Counted from the first letter of the stretch, positions 46,790 to 55,940 are shown. The stretch is DNA of 64,000 nucleotides from Cellulosilyticum sp. I15G10I2 (GCF_900095725.1 NZ_FMMP01000006.1:930001-994000); one strand, 5' to 3'. Translations and numbers: made by a program. Notes: a model not told the origin generated them from the sequence alone.

Positions 46790-46808
46790 AAGTTATGAAT
46801 CATAACTT
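46790..46808 (-). terminator. Terminator after maf
   Basis: A 9- to 11-bp inverted repeat around ACAAGTTAT / ATAACTTGT is followed on the minus strand by a run of seven T. It overlaps the maf stop codon at 46800-46802. Confidence 0.8.
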
Positions 46809-47390
46809 GTCTTTTATTCTTTGATACGTATTAAGTTTAATAAGTTCTTTATAAAGTCTATTCAGCGGAAGGCCAACTACATTATAGTAATCTCCGCTAA
46901 TTTGCTCAATGTAAATAGCCCCTTTACCTTGTATACCATACGCCCCTGCTTTATCTAAAGGTTCATCAGTAGCAATATAATCATCAATTTCATCTGTTGT
47001 TAAGTCTTTCATTTTTACATTTGTGGTTTCACAAAAGCAAATTTCTAGTTTTTCTTTGATGTTTATAATGGCTACTCCGGTACAAACATAATGTGCTTTA
47101 CCAGATAAAGCCTTAAGGATCCTTTTGGCATCCTCCGGGTTTTTAGGTTTCCCTATAATACGATCATTTAAAACAACCACGGTATCGCACCCTATAACTA
47201 AAGCTTCAGGATAATCTTGGGCAACGGCTGCCGCCTTTTTAAAAGCTAAATACTTTACATTTTCTGCAGGAGATAAGTCCTCCTCAATCTTTTCCTCTAT
47301 CGGCTTCACAACAATCTCAAAGGCTATATCAAGCAACTGCATAAGTTCTTGTCTTCTTGGTGAAGAAGAAGCAAGCAAAACATTAGCCAT
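46800..47390 (-). CDS. maf: Maf family nucleoside triphosphate pyrophosphatase
   Basis: A 196-residue Maf. Family motifs: LLASSSPRRQELMQLL at the N-terminus (phosphate binding), ALVIGCDTVVVLNDRIIGKPKNPEDA, GKAHYVCTGVAII and DEPLDKAGAYGIQGKGA. Maf proteins hydrolyse dTTP, UTP or modified nucleotides to monophosphates and in Bacillus affect septation. It follows the DUF4321 gene by 16 bp. The stop codon is inside the terminator hairpin. Confidence 0.96.
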   Translation of the reverse strand: MANVLLASSSPRRQELMQLLDIAFEIVVKPIEEKIEEDLSPAENVKYLAFKKAAAVAQDYPEALVIGCDTVVVLNDRIIGKPKNPEDAKRILKALSGKAHYVCTGVAIINIKEKLEICFCETTNVKMKDLTTDEIDDYIATDEPLDKAGAYGIQGKGAIYIEQISGDYYNVVGLPLNRLYKELIKLNTYQRIKDKL

Positions 47391-47406
47391 TTTTATTCAT
47401 CCCCTA

Positions 47407-47670
47407 CTATTTAATTTTTTGATAGATTAGGACGCTACCTATCATCCCTAAAATGGCAGCTAACGTAATATTAAGTTTAACCTGAAATGATAACCATATT
47501 ACACCTAAATCAATCTGTACTGGATTATCAAGGCCAAAGTGTCCTGTATAATTAATCCATTTCAGAAAAGAAACACTGCTGCATAGTTCTCCTATAAAGT
47601 TTCCTACCGTAAGACCAGCTAACATACATAATATTAATACCCAAAAATTTGTTGATCTATTAATCGCCAT
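47407..47670 (-). CDS. DUF4321 small membrane protein
   Basis: An 87-residue protein with two hydrophobic segments: about 9-28 (FWVLILCMLAGLTVGNFIG) and 65-84 (LNITLAAILGMIGSVLIYQ). Between them is a short extracellular-looking loop with GHFGLDNPVQIDLGVIWLSF. This matches the DUF4321 family of Firmicutes, typically encoded next to maf or radC and the mre genes, as here. The function is unknown; a link to envelope growth is a guess from neighbourhood only. Confidence 0.88.
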   Translation of the reverse strand: MAINRSTNFWVLILCMLAGLTVGNFIGELCSSVSFLKWINYTGHFGLDNPVQIDLGVIWLSFQVKLNITLAAILGMIGSVLIYQKIK

Positions 47671-47798
47671 AAAATATCCCCCATGCTAATCATTTATTCT
47701 TATTTTTTTACATTTTATCATAAAACTTCTGAAATACCTAGCATAAAATGGGAGCTTTTGAAAGTATAAATGCCTTGAGTCAAAATTATAGCGTTTAG

Positions 47799-47854
47799 CT
47801 TAGAATAAAATAAAAAAAGATACCCGAAAGTATCTTTTTTTATTTTATTCTAAG
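47799..47854 (-). terminator. Very long perfect inverted repeat at the end of rnfB
   Basis: Two 25-nt arms (47799-47823 and 47830-47854) are exact reverse complements around a 6-nt CCGAAA loop. The stem is A/T rich with a GATAC/GTATC core. On the minus strand it terminates the rnf operon, and its first bases include the rnfB stop codon (47850-47852). Confidence 0.88.
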
Positions 47855-48653
47855 CCTCTAGAAGATTAGAAATAGCTTTAGTTGGACATTTTTGTTCACA
47901 TTTACCGCAATGAACACACTTTTTATTATCAATTACAGCAAGGTTGTTTGTCATTGTTATAGCACCTGATTCACATTGTTTTACACAAATTCCGCATCCT
48001 ATACACCCTACACTACACCCAGCTTTTACTTCTTTACCTTTATCTTTTGAAACACAATTAACATTATAACTTGAATCAGCAGGTAAAATCGTTATAATAC
48101 TTCTTGGACATGAACTTTTGCAGGCACCGCATCCTACACATTTCTGTGGATCGATAACCGGCAGGCCATCTACCATCGTAATTGCTCCAAATACACAAGC
48201 CCCTTTACAAGTAGCAAAACCTAGACATCCATATTGGCAAGTTTTATGTCCTCCACCAATTAAGTTAGCATCATTACAGGTCTGTATCCCTTCATAACTG
48301 TATTTAAACTTCGCAGTTGTATGAGTTCCTTTACATCTAACAACAGCACGATACTTTTCACTATTACCGGATTCAATTCCCATAATTTTAGCTATTTCAT
48401 CTACTTGATCTTGATTACATACGGGACAGGCAGTGATCTTACTTTCACCATTTGCAATGGCCTTAGCTAGCGCCTCACAGCCTGCAAAGCCGCAACCACC
48501 ACAGTTTGCACCTGGTAAATTTTCTTTTATCCCTTGTACACGTTCGTCTACTGGAACAGCAAACTTTTTAGCCGCTATACCTAGTCCTACACCAAATAAC
48601 AGACCAATTCCACCTATAGATAATACAGGATATATTATTGCTGCAATATCCAT
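47850..48653 (-). CDS. rnfB: Rnf complex subunit RnfB (ferredoxin-type electron input)
   Basis: A 267-residue RnfB. An N-terminal membrane span (about 8-28) is followed by the four-cysteine Fe-S domain GANCGGCGFAGCEALAKAIANGE. Several CxxCxxCxxxC clusters come after: GGHKTCQYGCLGFATCKGAC, DPQKCVGCGACKSSCP, CIGCGICVKQCESG and KKCVHCGKCEQKCP. It accepts electrons from reduced ferredoxin. Last in the rnfCDGEAB order typical of Clostridia. The stop codon lies in the terminator stem. Confidence 0.97.
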   Translation of the reverse strand: MDIAAIIYPVLSIGGIGLLFGVGLGIAAKKFAVPVDERVQGIKENLPGANCGGCGFAGCEALAKAIANGESKITACPVCNQDQVDEIAKIMGIESGNSEKYRAVVRCKGTHTTAKFKYSYEGIQTCNDANLIGGGHKTCQYGCLGFATCKGACVFGAITMVDGLPVIDPQKCVGCGACKSSCPRSIITILPADSSYNVNCVSKDKGKEVKAGCSVGCIGCGICVKQCESGAITMTNNLAVIDNKKCVHCGKCEQKCPTKAISNLLEA

Positions 48654-48680
48654 TTGTATCCCCCCTCTTATTTATGTCAT

Positions 48681-49253
48681 TTATATCATATTTTGAAAGC
48701 CTGCAAATGCTATTGCCATAAATCCAGCAGTAATAAGTGCTATAGGAAGTCCTTTAAAAGGTGCCAATACCTCGTTGTGTTCAATTCTTTCTCTTATCCC
48801 AGCGAAAAGAACCATAACAAGTGTAAAGCCTACAGCTCCGCCAATACCATTTACAATAGATTCAACTAATGAATAGTTCATTTGCATATTGAGTATTGCA
48901 ACCCCTAAAACAGCACAGTTTGTCGTAATAAGCGGTAAAAAAACACCTAGTGCACTATATAATGAAGGGCTCATTTTTTGAATAACCATTTCTACAAACT
49001 GTACAAGTGATGCAATAACTAATATAAAGGCTACTGTATACAAATATTCAATTTGAAGCGGTCTAAGTATATAGTTATAAACAATATAAGAAATCATAGA
49101 CGCAAGTCCCATAACAAAAGTAACGGCTGCTCCCATTCCCAGTGAAGTTTCCACTTTTTTTGATACACCTAGGAAGGGGCATATTCCTAAAAATTTTGCA
49201 AGTACAAAATTATTAACTAGTGCTGCGCCTAAAAATAATAAAAATAAATTCAT
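48681..49253 (-). CDS. rnfA: Rnf complex membrane subunit RnfA
   Basis: A 190-residue integral membrane protein with six spans. Conserved: [21 protein letters not shown] near the N-terminus, with the Cys that in RnfA/NqrE coordinates a membrane Fe-S centre, and [19 protein letters not shown] later with the second Cys. It is homologous to RnfE in inverted topology. It follows rnfE by 12 bp and precedes rnfB by 27 bp. Confidence 0.97.
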   Translation of the reverse strand: MNLFLLFLGAALVNNFVLAKFLGICPFLGVSKKVETSLGMGAAVTFVMGLASMISYIVYNYILRPLQIEYLYTVAFILVIASLVQFVEMVIQKMSPSLYSALGVFLPLITTNCAVLGVAILNMQMNYSLVESIVNGIGGAVGFTLVMVLFAGIRERIEHNEVLAPFKGLPIALITAGFMAIAFAGFQNMI

Positions 49254-49265
49254 TTTTTTATCCTC

Positions 49266-49862
49266 CTAGTTTTTTCTTGCTTTTAATGCATTTAAAAGCG
49301 CCATTAATAGTCCTAATGTGAAAAATGCTCCTGGTGCTAAAATCATAATAATAGCTGGATTATACTGTGCAGGCATTATAGCTCTGCCAAAAAGTTCACC
49401 TGTTCCTAATATTTCTCTTATTACGCCAATAATTGTAAGCGAAACTGTAAAACCAAGGCCCATACCTATCGCATCAAAAAAGGATGAAATTATATTATTT
49501 TTAGATGCATAAGCTTCTGCTCTTCCGAGTATAATACAGTTAACAACAATCAGTGGAATGAATAGCCCTAAAGAAGCATGTAGCTCTTGTATATAGGCTT
49601 GAAGTACCAGATCTACCATTGTTACAAAACTTGCTATAATAACTATGAAAGCCGGAATACGTATTTTAGAAGGAATACATTTTCTTAGAAGTGAAATAAC
49701 AAGGTTAGATCCAATAAGAACTGCTGTAGTAGCAAGCCCCATTCCTATTGCGTTCGTTCCACTCGTTGTAACTGCAAGTGTCGGACACATTCCCAGCACT
49801 TGCATAAATATAGGATTATCTATCACTATACCCGCTTTTAATCTTTCTTTTATAATATTCAT
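49266..49862 (-). CDS. rnfE: Rnf complex membrane subunit RnfE
   Basis: A 198-residue membrane protein of the RnfE/NqrD type. It carries NPIFMQVLGMCPTLAVTTSGTNAIGMG, with the Cys near the membrane Fe-S site, and ASLGLFIPLIVVNCIILGRAEAYASKN with its partner. C-terminal spans include PAIIMILAPGAFFTLGLLMALL. It is directly adjacent to rnfG with no intergenic base. Confidence 0.97.
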   Translation of the reverse strand: MNIIKERLKAGIVIDNPIFMQVLGMCPTLAVTTSGTNAIGMGLATTAVLIGSNLVISLLRKCIPSKIRIPAFIVIIASFVTMVDLVLQAYIQELHASLGLFIPLIVVNCIILGRAEAYASKNNIISSFFDAIGMGLGFTVSLTIIGVIREILGTGELFGRAIMPAQYNPAIIMILAPGAFFTLGLLMALLNALKARKN

Positions 49863-50429
49863 TTATTTCCCCCCCATATGCAGTTCTTGTTGATGTTCTA
49901 TCACATATGCCGCTGCTTGATTAACACCTTCTACAATTGCATCTGAAGTGATCGTTGCCCCAGTAATAGCAACTATTTCATCTTCTTGTGGTGTTGCTTT
50001 TACCACCTTTAAAGGAGGCAGTTTTTGTAAAAACTGATCAATAAAAGTTGGTTTAGTTGCATTTGCTCCAAACCCTGGTGTTTCAGTATGCGATAAAATC
50101 TTAATGCCTTTAATCTGAGATTCTAAGTCAAATCCAATTAACACTGTGATTTCTCCACCATAGCCATTGGGCATAACTTTCGCAATAGTACCTATTACTT
50201 CTTCCCCTGATTTCGCAACATATACTTCTTTTATTTTTTCATCTTCAATATTCTCTACTTTACTAAATGTTTCAGCTTCTTCAATAAGCATTTTCATGGC
50301 TTGTTGTTCTGAATCCGCTTTATTTTGAGCAATAACTGGTGTAGTAGTACGATTAATAAGTCCTAACATCCCAGCACATACAGCTGTAATCACAAATAAT
50401 AATATGCCTAATTTAAGTGATTCTCTCAT
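49863..50429 (-). CDS. rnfG: Rnf complex FMN-binding subunit RnfG
   Basis: A 188-residue protein with an N-terminal membrane anchor (about 7-27) and an extracytoplasmic FMN domain. The covalent flavin motif appears as ITGATITSDAI near residues 160-170, in which a Thr links FMN via phosphoester (S/TGAT-type). GYGGEITVLIGFD and SHTETPGFGA are further marks of the family. The ATG overlaps the rnfD end by 4 bp. Confidence 0.96.
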   Translation of the reverse strand: MRESLKLGILLFVITAVCAGMLGLINRTTTPVIAQNKADSEQQAMKMLIEEAETFSKVENIEDEKIKEVYVAKSGEEVIGTIAKVMPNGYGGEITVLIGFDLESQIKGIKILSHTETPGFGANATKPTFIDQFLQKLPPLKVVKATPQEDEIVAITGATITSDAIVEGVNQAAAYVIEHQQELHMGGK

Positions 50430-51382
50430 GCCTTTTCCCCTCCCCCAAAACGTCTTGTTTTTACATATCTATCAATGAGAGGTACTGCTAAATTCATCAT
50501 TAAAATACTATAACTTACACCTTCTGGATAGCCTCCAAAAAGTCGTATCATAGAGGTTATAACACCAGCTCCAACAGCAAATATGATTTGCCCTTTAACA
50601 GTCATAGGCGATGTTGTATAATCTGTTGCCATAAAGAAAGCACCAAGCATTATCCCACCTAAAAATAATGAATAGAAGCTCATATAGCTATCAAATCCAT
50701 TAAATAAATAAGTTATAATAAATATTGTAGCTATATAGAAAACTGGAATATGCCATTTAATAATTTTTTTATAAAATAAGTATGCTGCCCCAAGTAGGAG
50801 GGCTAGAGCTGAAGCTTCTCCGATGCATCCTGCAGTATTTCCTATAAAAGCATCCGAAAAGCTTGGAAGCGTTTCAAATACCCCTTGTTTTAAAAGGGCC
50901 AATGGCGTTGCACCAGAAACTGTATCAATACCAGAAACAGCACGAGCTGGAAGTGTAAAGTCCGTCATTGCCGTAGGATAAGCAGCGAGTAAAAAGGCTC
51001 TTGCTGCAAGTGCTGGATTTATGAAATTTTGACCAATACCTCCAAAAATTTGCTTAGTAAGAATAATTGCAACAAATGCACCTACTACTACTATATAATA
51101 AGGCGTACTAACCGGCAAATTAAATGCTAATAGTAAACCCGTTACCACTGCACTTAAATCAAATACTGTAATCTGCATTTTAAATACCTTTTGCCATCCC
51201 CACTCAAATAAAACGCATGCAATTATACTGATAAGTGTCACCCATAACGCCCTAATACCAAAGAAAAGTATGCCTGCCAACATAGCAGGAATTAATGCAA
51301 TAATAACATCCCGCATAATACTTTGTGTTGTATGATTGGCTCTTACATGAGGGGACGATGAAACCTTTAATACTTTTTCCAT
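50426..51382 (-). CDS. rnfD: Rnf complex membrane subunit RnfD
   Basis: A 318-residue polytopic protein (about nine spans) that also carries covalent FMN: the motif DTVSGATPLALLKQG is the flavinylation site (SGAT). Other conserved stretches are LVSSSPHVRAN-like N-terminus (here LKVSSSPHVRANHTTQSIM), GGIGQNFINPALAARAFLLAAYP and GGIMLGAFFMATDYTTSPMTVKG. It forms the ion-translocating part with RnfA and RnfE. Confidence 0.97.
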   Translation of the reverse strand: MEKVLKVSSSPHVRANHTTQSIMRDVIIALIPAMLAGILFFGIRALWVTLISIIACVLFEWGWQKVFKMQITVFDLSAVVTGLLLAFNLPVSTPYYIVVVGAFVAIILTKQIFGGIGQNFINPALAARAFLLAAYPTAMTDFTLPARAVSGIDTVSGATPLALLKQGVFETLPSFSDAFIGNTAGCIGEASALALLLGAAYLFYKKIIKWHIPVFYIATIFIITYLFNGFDSYMSFYSLFLGGIMLGAFFMATDYTTSPMTVKGQIIFAVGAGVITSMIRLFGGYPEGVSYSILMMNLAVPLIDRYVKTRRFGGGEKA

Positions 51383-51402
51383 CTTATTTTCTCCTTTTTC
51401 TT

Positions 51403-52722
51403 TTATTTTCTTGAACGAATGGTAGATTTAGCTGTTCTAATACTTTGAACTAACTGTCTTTTTGCCGGACAAATATAGGAACAACATCCACATTCTATGC
51501 AGTCCATTCCATCATATTTCATAAACGCATCAAACTCCGAATTTATTGCTGCCATATGAATGGTATTTGGTACTAATTGCATAGGACATACATCGACACA
51601 CTTACCACACCTGATACAATGTGAAGCATCTTGTGTATTCATCTCTTTTTCAGTAAAACAAAGAATAGCAGATGTTCCTTTAACTACAGGCACATCAACA
51701 TCAGAAATTGCAGCTCCCATCATTGGGCCTCCTGCTATAATCTTAAGTGTCTTTTCTTCGTCCCATTTAGCATACTCTAAAATCTCCCTAAACGAAGCAC
51801 CAACTCTTACTTTTACATTACATGGATTAGAAACGCCACTTCCTGATACAGTCACGATTCTTCTCATAATGGGTCTTCCCTTTGTAACCGCTCTCCAGAT
51901 AGCCACAATAGAATCAATGTTAAATACTGCGCATCCTATATCTATAGGAAGCTTACCACTTGGCACTTCCTTACCAATAGCTGCATAGATCAGATGTTTC
52001 TCTGAGCCTTGTGGGTATTTAGTGTGTAGTGACAGCGTATCTATTCTATCTACCTCTTTAGTAAGCTTCAACATATTCTCAATCGCATCTGGCTTGTTAT
52101 CTTCTATACAAATAAGTGCCTTTGCATTTTTATATACTTGAAGAAGAATCTTAAGTCCTTCTACAATTCTTTCACCTTCTTCTACCATAACTCTATGATC
52201 AGATGTCAAATAAGGCTCACACTCAGCCCCATTAATAATAATATATCGCATCTCCTTGTCTGGTGGCGGTGCAAGTTTGACGTGAGTCGGAAAAGCCGCT
52301 CCGCCCATACCAACTAAGCCTGCTTCTTTTACAATGCTTACTAATTTTTCTTGCGTAAGCTCTTCATAAGATGGCATAGCATTTTCCTGCATATCAGGGC
52401 TGTCCTTGTATTCGAAATCATTTTCTATAACTACACATAAGTCTTTTATCCCTCTTAAAGTTCTTCTTTCTTCTACTACCTTTACCGTCCCTGACACACT
52501 GCTATGAATTGGTGCAGATATAAATCCAGTAGCGTCACCTATTTTTTGTCCAACTAAAACGCTGTCTCCCTTTTTTACTAAAGGTTTACACGGGCTTCCT
52601 ATATGCTGAGACATTGGATATACAAGTTCTCCTTGAGGCATTAGCGTTTCTATAGCTTTTGAACTTGTAGATTCTTTATTATAATTTGGGTGAATTCCTT
52701 TTTTAAAAGTTAAACCCTTCAT
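51403..52722 (-). CDS. rnfC: Rnf complex NADH-binding subunit RnfC
   Basis: A 439-residue peripheral subunit. The N-terminus (GLTFKKGIHP) and an Rnf barrel with GQKIGDATGFISAPIHSSVSG lead to the NuoF-like Rossmann core with GLVGMGGAAFPTHVKL (NADH/FMN) and the SLBB region. Two 4Fe-4S motifs follow: CIRCGKCVDVCP and CIECGCCSYICP. The first gene of rnfCDGEAB, it reduces NAD+ with electrons from the membrane subunits. It has its own promoter. Confidence 0.97.
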   Translation of the reverse strand: MKGLTFKKGIHPNYNKESTSSKAIETLMPQGELVYPMSQHIGSPCKPLVKKGDSVLVGQKIGDATGFISAPIHSSVSGTVKVVEERRTLRGIKDLCVVIENDFEYKDSPDMQENAMPSYEELTQEKLVSIVKEAGLVGMGGAAFPTHVKLAPPPDKEMRYIIINGAECEPYLTSDHRVMVEEGERIVEGLKILLQVYKNAKALICIEDNKPDAIENMLKLTKEVDRIDTLSLHTKYPQGSEKHLIYAAIGKEVPSGKLPIDIGCAVFNIDSIVAIWRAVTKGRPIMRRIVTVSGSGVSNPCNVKVRVGASFREILEYAKWDEEKTLKIIAGGPMMGAAISDVDVPVVKGTSAILCFTEKEMNTQDASHCIRCGKCVDVCPMQLVPNTIHMAAINSEFDAFMKYDGMDCIECGCCSYICPAKRQLVQSIRTAKSTIRSRK

Positions 52723-52781
52723 ACATATCCCCCTTTACTTACTTGACTAAAATCATTAACTAAAGCAATTAGCTAAAATAA

Positions 52782-52809
52782 ATTATAACATTTTAATTAA
52801 GATATACAA
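52782..52809 (-). promoter_or_regulatory. Promoter of rnfCDGEAB
   Basis: On the minus strand TTGTAT (52804-52809) and TATAAT (52782-52787) lie 16 bp apart. TG one base before the -10 makes it an extended -10 promoter. The leader to rnfC is about 55 nt. Confidence 0.65.
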
Positions 52810-52855
52810 CATTAGTTTATTTTTTAACTATTGTAAATCCATACCAAATATCTAT

Positions 52856-53407
52856 CTAAATACTCTCTTGATGTATTTCTTCAATATTTTCTTGTAAGTA
52901 ATTCCCTATCCATTTAATGATCTCTAAATCATGAATAGGTACTCCTTCTAACATAGTTTTAATTTGCTTGGTATCAAATAAGAATGCATGATCATTATAA
53001 CTATGCTGATAAATATATTCTATTTCTGGTTTTGAAAGAATAAGTGTTGTCATAGTGCTTGGCATATCTCCAATTGGTAATCGATCAATATGATTATACT
53101 GCATCGTTGCAATAAGCTTAGTCCCTTTACCCAATGTACTCTCTACACTAAGGCCTCCTGCACATTCCTCGCAAAGTTGATTAAGGAGCGGAATGCCAAG
53201 TCCTACTTTTCTAAGTGTTCTACTTGTAACAAATGGATTTTTTACGCTACTTACTAAATTTTTCGACATTCCTTTACCATCATCTTCTATAGTTATCTTA
53301 AGTAAATTATTAGGTGTGTCCTCAATAATAATAATGCTAATTTCTGTAGCACCAGCTCTTACACTATTCTGTACAACATCCAATATATGAAGTGCTATTT
53401 CTTTCAT
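52856..53407 (-). CDS. Stand-alone GHKL (histidine kinase-like) ATPase
   Basis: A 183-residue protein with an HATPase_c fold and no HisKA, sensor or membrane segment. The N box is HILDVVQNSVRAGATEI, G1 is IEDDGKGMSKNLV and G2 is VGLGIPLLNQLCEECAGG, followed by TLGKGTKLIATM. The C-terminal 80 residues are family-specific. Similar stand-alone ATPases occur beside [FeFe]-hydrogenase and NuoE/F-like genes in Clostridia, where their role is not defined. Here it is 133 bp upstream of rnfC on the same strand, with an rnf promoter in between. A redox-linked regulatory role is inference. Confidence 0.88.
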   Translation of the reverse strand: MKEIALHILDVVQNSVRAGATEISIIIIEDTPNNLLKITIEDDGKGMSKNLVSSVKNPFVTSRTLRKVGLGIPLLNQLCEECAGGLSVESTLGKGTKLIATMQYNHIDRLPIGDMPSTMTTLILSKPEIEYIYQHSYNDHAFLFDTKQIKTMLEGVPIHDLEIIKWIGNYLQENIEEIHQESI

Positions 53408-53509
53408 CCCAAATACTCCTCTCTAACTATGCATAACTTGTATAAAAACTATGAATTATAGTCACTGAAAGTATAAACAAAGGCATATTTTGTCTATTTT
53501 TAAACAAAC

Positions 53510-53544
53510 AAAAAGGAATTAAGACCATTACTTAATTCCTTTTT
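53510..53544 (-). terminator. Terminator after serCA
   Basis: A perfect 14-bp stem (53510-53523 and 53531-53544) with a 7-nt loop is followed on the minus strand by T-rich sequence, and separates serA from the ATPase gene. Confidence 0.88.
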
Positions 53545-53559
53545 ATTTTACCATACTTA

Positions 53560-54717
53560 CTATTTAGTTAAAACACGTACGCCAATAATACCATCAATAT
53601 CCTTTATATTTGCAATATTATCTTGAGAAACGTTTGTGTTTGTATCAATAATCGTATAAGCAAATTCTCCTCTGCTCCTATTAGTCATATCTTGAATATT
53701 AATACCTTCCTGTGAAATGATTGCAGTTATTTTTCCTATAATTGTTGGAACATTCTTATGGATAATAGTTAATCTGTAGTTTGCCCCCCATGCCATTGCA
53801 CATTCCGGAAAATTAACCGAGTTAATGATATTGCCATTCTCTAAGTAATCTTTGATCTGTTGTACAGCCATTACTGCACAATTCTCTTCTGACTCAGGGG
53901 TTGAGGCTCCTAAGTGAGGAATAGTAATAATATCGTCATTATGCATAACATCTTCTACAGGGAAGTCTGTTACATATTTAGCTACAATACCTTCTTTAAT
54001 AGCTTCAATAATATCTTCGTTATTTACAAGTGTATCTCTTGAAAAATTTAGAATACGAACCCCTGGTTTCATTTTTGCAAAAGCTTCTTTATTAAACATA
54101 TGCTTAGTTGCATCAAGAAGCGGCACATGAATTGTAAGATAATCCGCTTCTGCAAATACCTCTTCTAAAGAAGTAGCGTGCTTAATATGTCTTGATAATC
54201 CCCAAGCTGCAGAGATCGAAATATAAGGATCATAACCTATCACTTCCATACCAAGAGCTTGAGCAGAATTAGCCACCATCACTCCAATCGCTCCGAGTCC
54301 TATCACCCCTAATTTTTTACCTAAAACTTCAGGGCCTCCAAAAGCGCCTTTTCCCTTTTCAACTTCCTTTGCAACATCAGTTGTTAAAGTCTTGGCCCAA
54401 TTAATACCTTCAACTACTTTTCGAGAAGAAAGCAACAGCCCTGCAATAACCATTTCTTTAACTGCATTTGCATTAGCTCCCGGTGTATTAAATACTACAA
54501 TGCCTGCCTCTGCGCATTTTTCAATAGGTATATTATTAACACCTGCTCCTGCTCTTGCAATAGCTTTAACTGAATTTGGCAAACTCATATCATGCATCTT
54601 TGAGCTTCTTACTAAAATTGCATCTGCATTATTTAAGTCATCTGTAATATGATAGTTATTTCCAAATAATGCAAGACCACTTTTAGAAATTTTATTTAAC
54701 GTTTGTATAGTATACAC
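53560..54717 (-). CDS. serA: D-3-phosphoglycerate dehydrogenase
   Basis: A 385-residue NAD-dependent dehydrogenase for the first step of serine synthesis. Substrate domain marks: AIARAGAGVNNIPIEKCAEAGIVVFNTPGANANAVKE. The NAD fold shows GLGAIGVMVANSAQALGMEVIGYDPY. Catalytic Arg and Glu/His lie in NFSRDTLVN and HLGASTPESEENCA. A C-terminal ACT domain (about 315-385) is typical of regulated forms, so feedback by serine is possible. It follows serC by 12 bp. Confidence 0.95.
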   Translation of the reverse strand: MYTIQTLNKISKSGLALFGNNYHITDDLNNADAILVRSSKMHDMSLPNSVKAIARAGAGVNNIPIEKCAEAGIVVFNTPGANANAVKEMVIAGLLLSSRKVVEGINWAKTLTTDVAKEVEKGKGAFGGPEVLGKKLGVIGLGAIGVMVANSAQALGMEVIGYDPYISISAAWGLSRHIKHATSLEEVFAEADYLTIHVPLLDATKHMFNKEAFAKMKPGVRILNFSRDTLVNNEDIIEAIKEGIVAKYVTDFPVEDVMHNDDIITIPHLGASTPESEENCAVMAVQQIKDYLENGNIINSVNFPECAMAWGANYRLTIIHKNVPTIIGKITAIISQEGINIQDMTNRSRGEFAYTIIDTNTNVSQDNIANIKDIDGIIGVRVLTK

Positions 54718-54729
54718 CGCATTCTCCTC

Positions 54730-55806
54730 CTAGTTTTCGCTTTCAAATTTTTCCATGAACGCTACAAGTGCCTTTACGCCCTCAATTGGCATAGCATTAT
54801 AAATACTCGCTCGCATACCGCCCACACTTCTGTGCCCTTTTAGGTTCACAAATCCAGCTGCTGTAGCAGCTTTCACAAACTTAGCATCTATCTCATTATC
54901 ACCTGTTACAAAGGTTACATTCATAAGAGATCTATCTTCTTTAGCTGCTGTTCCTTTAAATAAACTTGAACGATCTAAGAAATCATATAATATAGCTGCT
55001 TTGTCGCGGTTCATCTTTTCTATGCCAGAAACTCCGCCCTTTTCTTCTATCCACTCAAAAACTAACTTAAGCATATAAATCCCATATGTAGGGGGTGTAT
55101 TATACATAGAATCGTTTTCTGCCATTACTTTATAATCAAGCATCGTTGGCACATTCTCTTTAGCAAAACCTAATAAATCATTTCTAATAATAACAAGTGT
55201 TACACCTGCTGGTCCAAGGTTCTTTTGAGCCCCTGCATATATTAAACCAAATTTACTTACGTCAATTTTTTCTGACAAAATGCAAGATGACATATCTGCT
55301 ACAAGAGGTACATCCCCTGTGTCTGGAAAAGTGTTAAACTTTGTACCAAATATTGTATTGTTTGCACATATATAAAAATAATCTGCATCTTGTGTAAACT
55401 GTTCTTTCGAAAAATCTGGAATACGAGAATAGTTATCCGCTTTAGAAGAAGCTACAACATTAACATCTCCAAATTTCTTAGCTTCTTTAAGTGCTTTTGA
55501 TGCAAACATACCTGATTCAATATAATCTGCTTTGTTGGAATTCCTGAATAAGTTAAGAGGAATCATAGCAAATTGGAGGGATGCTCCTCCTTGTAAAAAG
55601 AGGACAGTATAATTTTCTGGTATCTCCATAATCTTTCTTAATTTAGCTTCTGCTTCTCCAATAATTGCTTCATAATCTTTTGATCGATGGCTCATTTCCA
55701 TAACACTCATACCACTATTACCATAGGAAACCAATTCTTTTTGAGCCTTTTCTAAAACTTCAAGTGGTAAAACTGCTGGTCCTGCCGAAAAGTTATACAC
55801 GCGCAT
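54730..55806 (-). CDS. serC: Phosphoserine aminotransferase
   Basis: A 358-residue PLP enzyme that makes 3-phosphoserine from 3-phosphohydroxypyruvate. Family marks: VYNFSAGPAVLPLEVLEKAQ, GNSGMSVMEMSHRSK, LFLQGGASLQFAMIPLNL, the PLP lysine in IYAGAQKNLGPAGVTLVII, and GHRSVGGMRASIYNAMP at the end. It is first in the serCA pair; serB is not nearby. It has a strong promoter and no T-box-like leader that I can see. Confidence 0.97.
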   Translation of the reverse strand: MRVYNFSAGPAVLPLEVLEKAQKELVSYGNSGMSVMEMSHRSKDYEAIIGEAEAKLRKIMEIPENYTVLFLQGGASLQFAMIPLNLFRNSNKADYIESGMFASKALKEAKKFGDVNVVASSKADNYSRIPDFSKEQFTQDADYFYICANNTIFGTKFNTFPDTGDVPLVADMSSCILSEKIDVSKFGLIYAGAQKNLGPAGVTLVIIRNDLLGFAKENVPTMLDYKVMAENDSMYNTPPTYGIYMLKLVFEWIEEKGGVSGIEKMNRDKAAILYDFLDRSSLFKGTAAKEDRSLMNVTFVTGDNEIDAKFVKAATAAGFVNLKGHRSVGGMRASIYNAMPIEGVKALVAFMEKFESEN

Positions 55807-55872
55807 TTTGTACCCTCCTACAAATATAAAGTCTAAAATATAAATTGTTTAAAAAAAGTTATTAATGATAAA

Positions 55873-55901
55873 ATTATAGATAACTTTTTAACATTAGTCA
55901 A
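55873..55901 (-). promoter_or_regulatory. Promoter of serC-serA
   Basis: On the minus strand TTGACT (55896-55901) and TATAAT (55873-55878) are separated by 17 bp. The leader to serC is about 60 nt and very A/T rich. Confidence 0.82.
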
Positions 55902-55940
55902 TCTTTTAATCTATTTTGTCAATTTATAAAAATAACCGAA

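Noticed and set aside
51560-51988. 142-residue plus-strand frame inside rnfC
   Set aside because: Antisense shadow of rnfC; no start signal and no recognisable domain.
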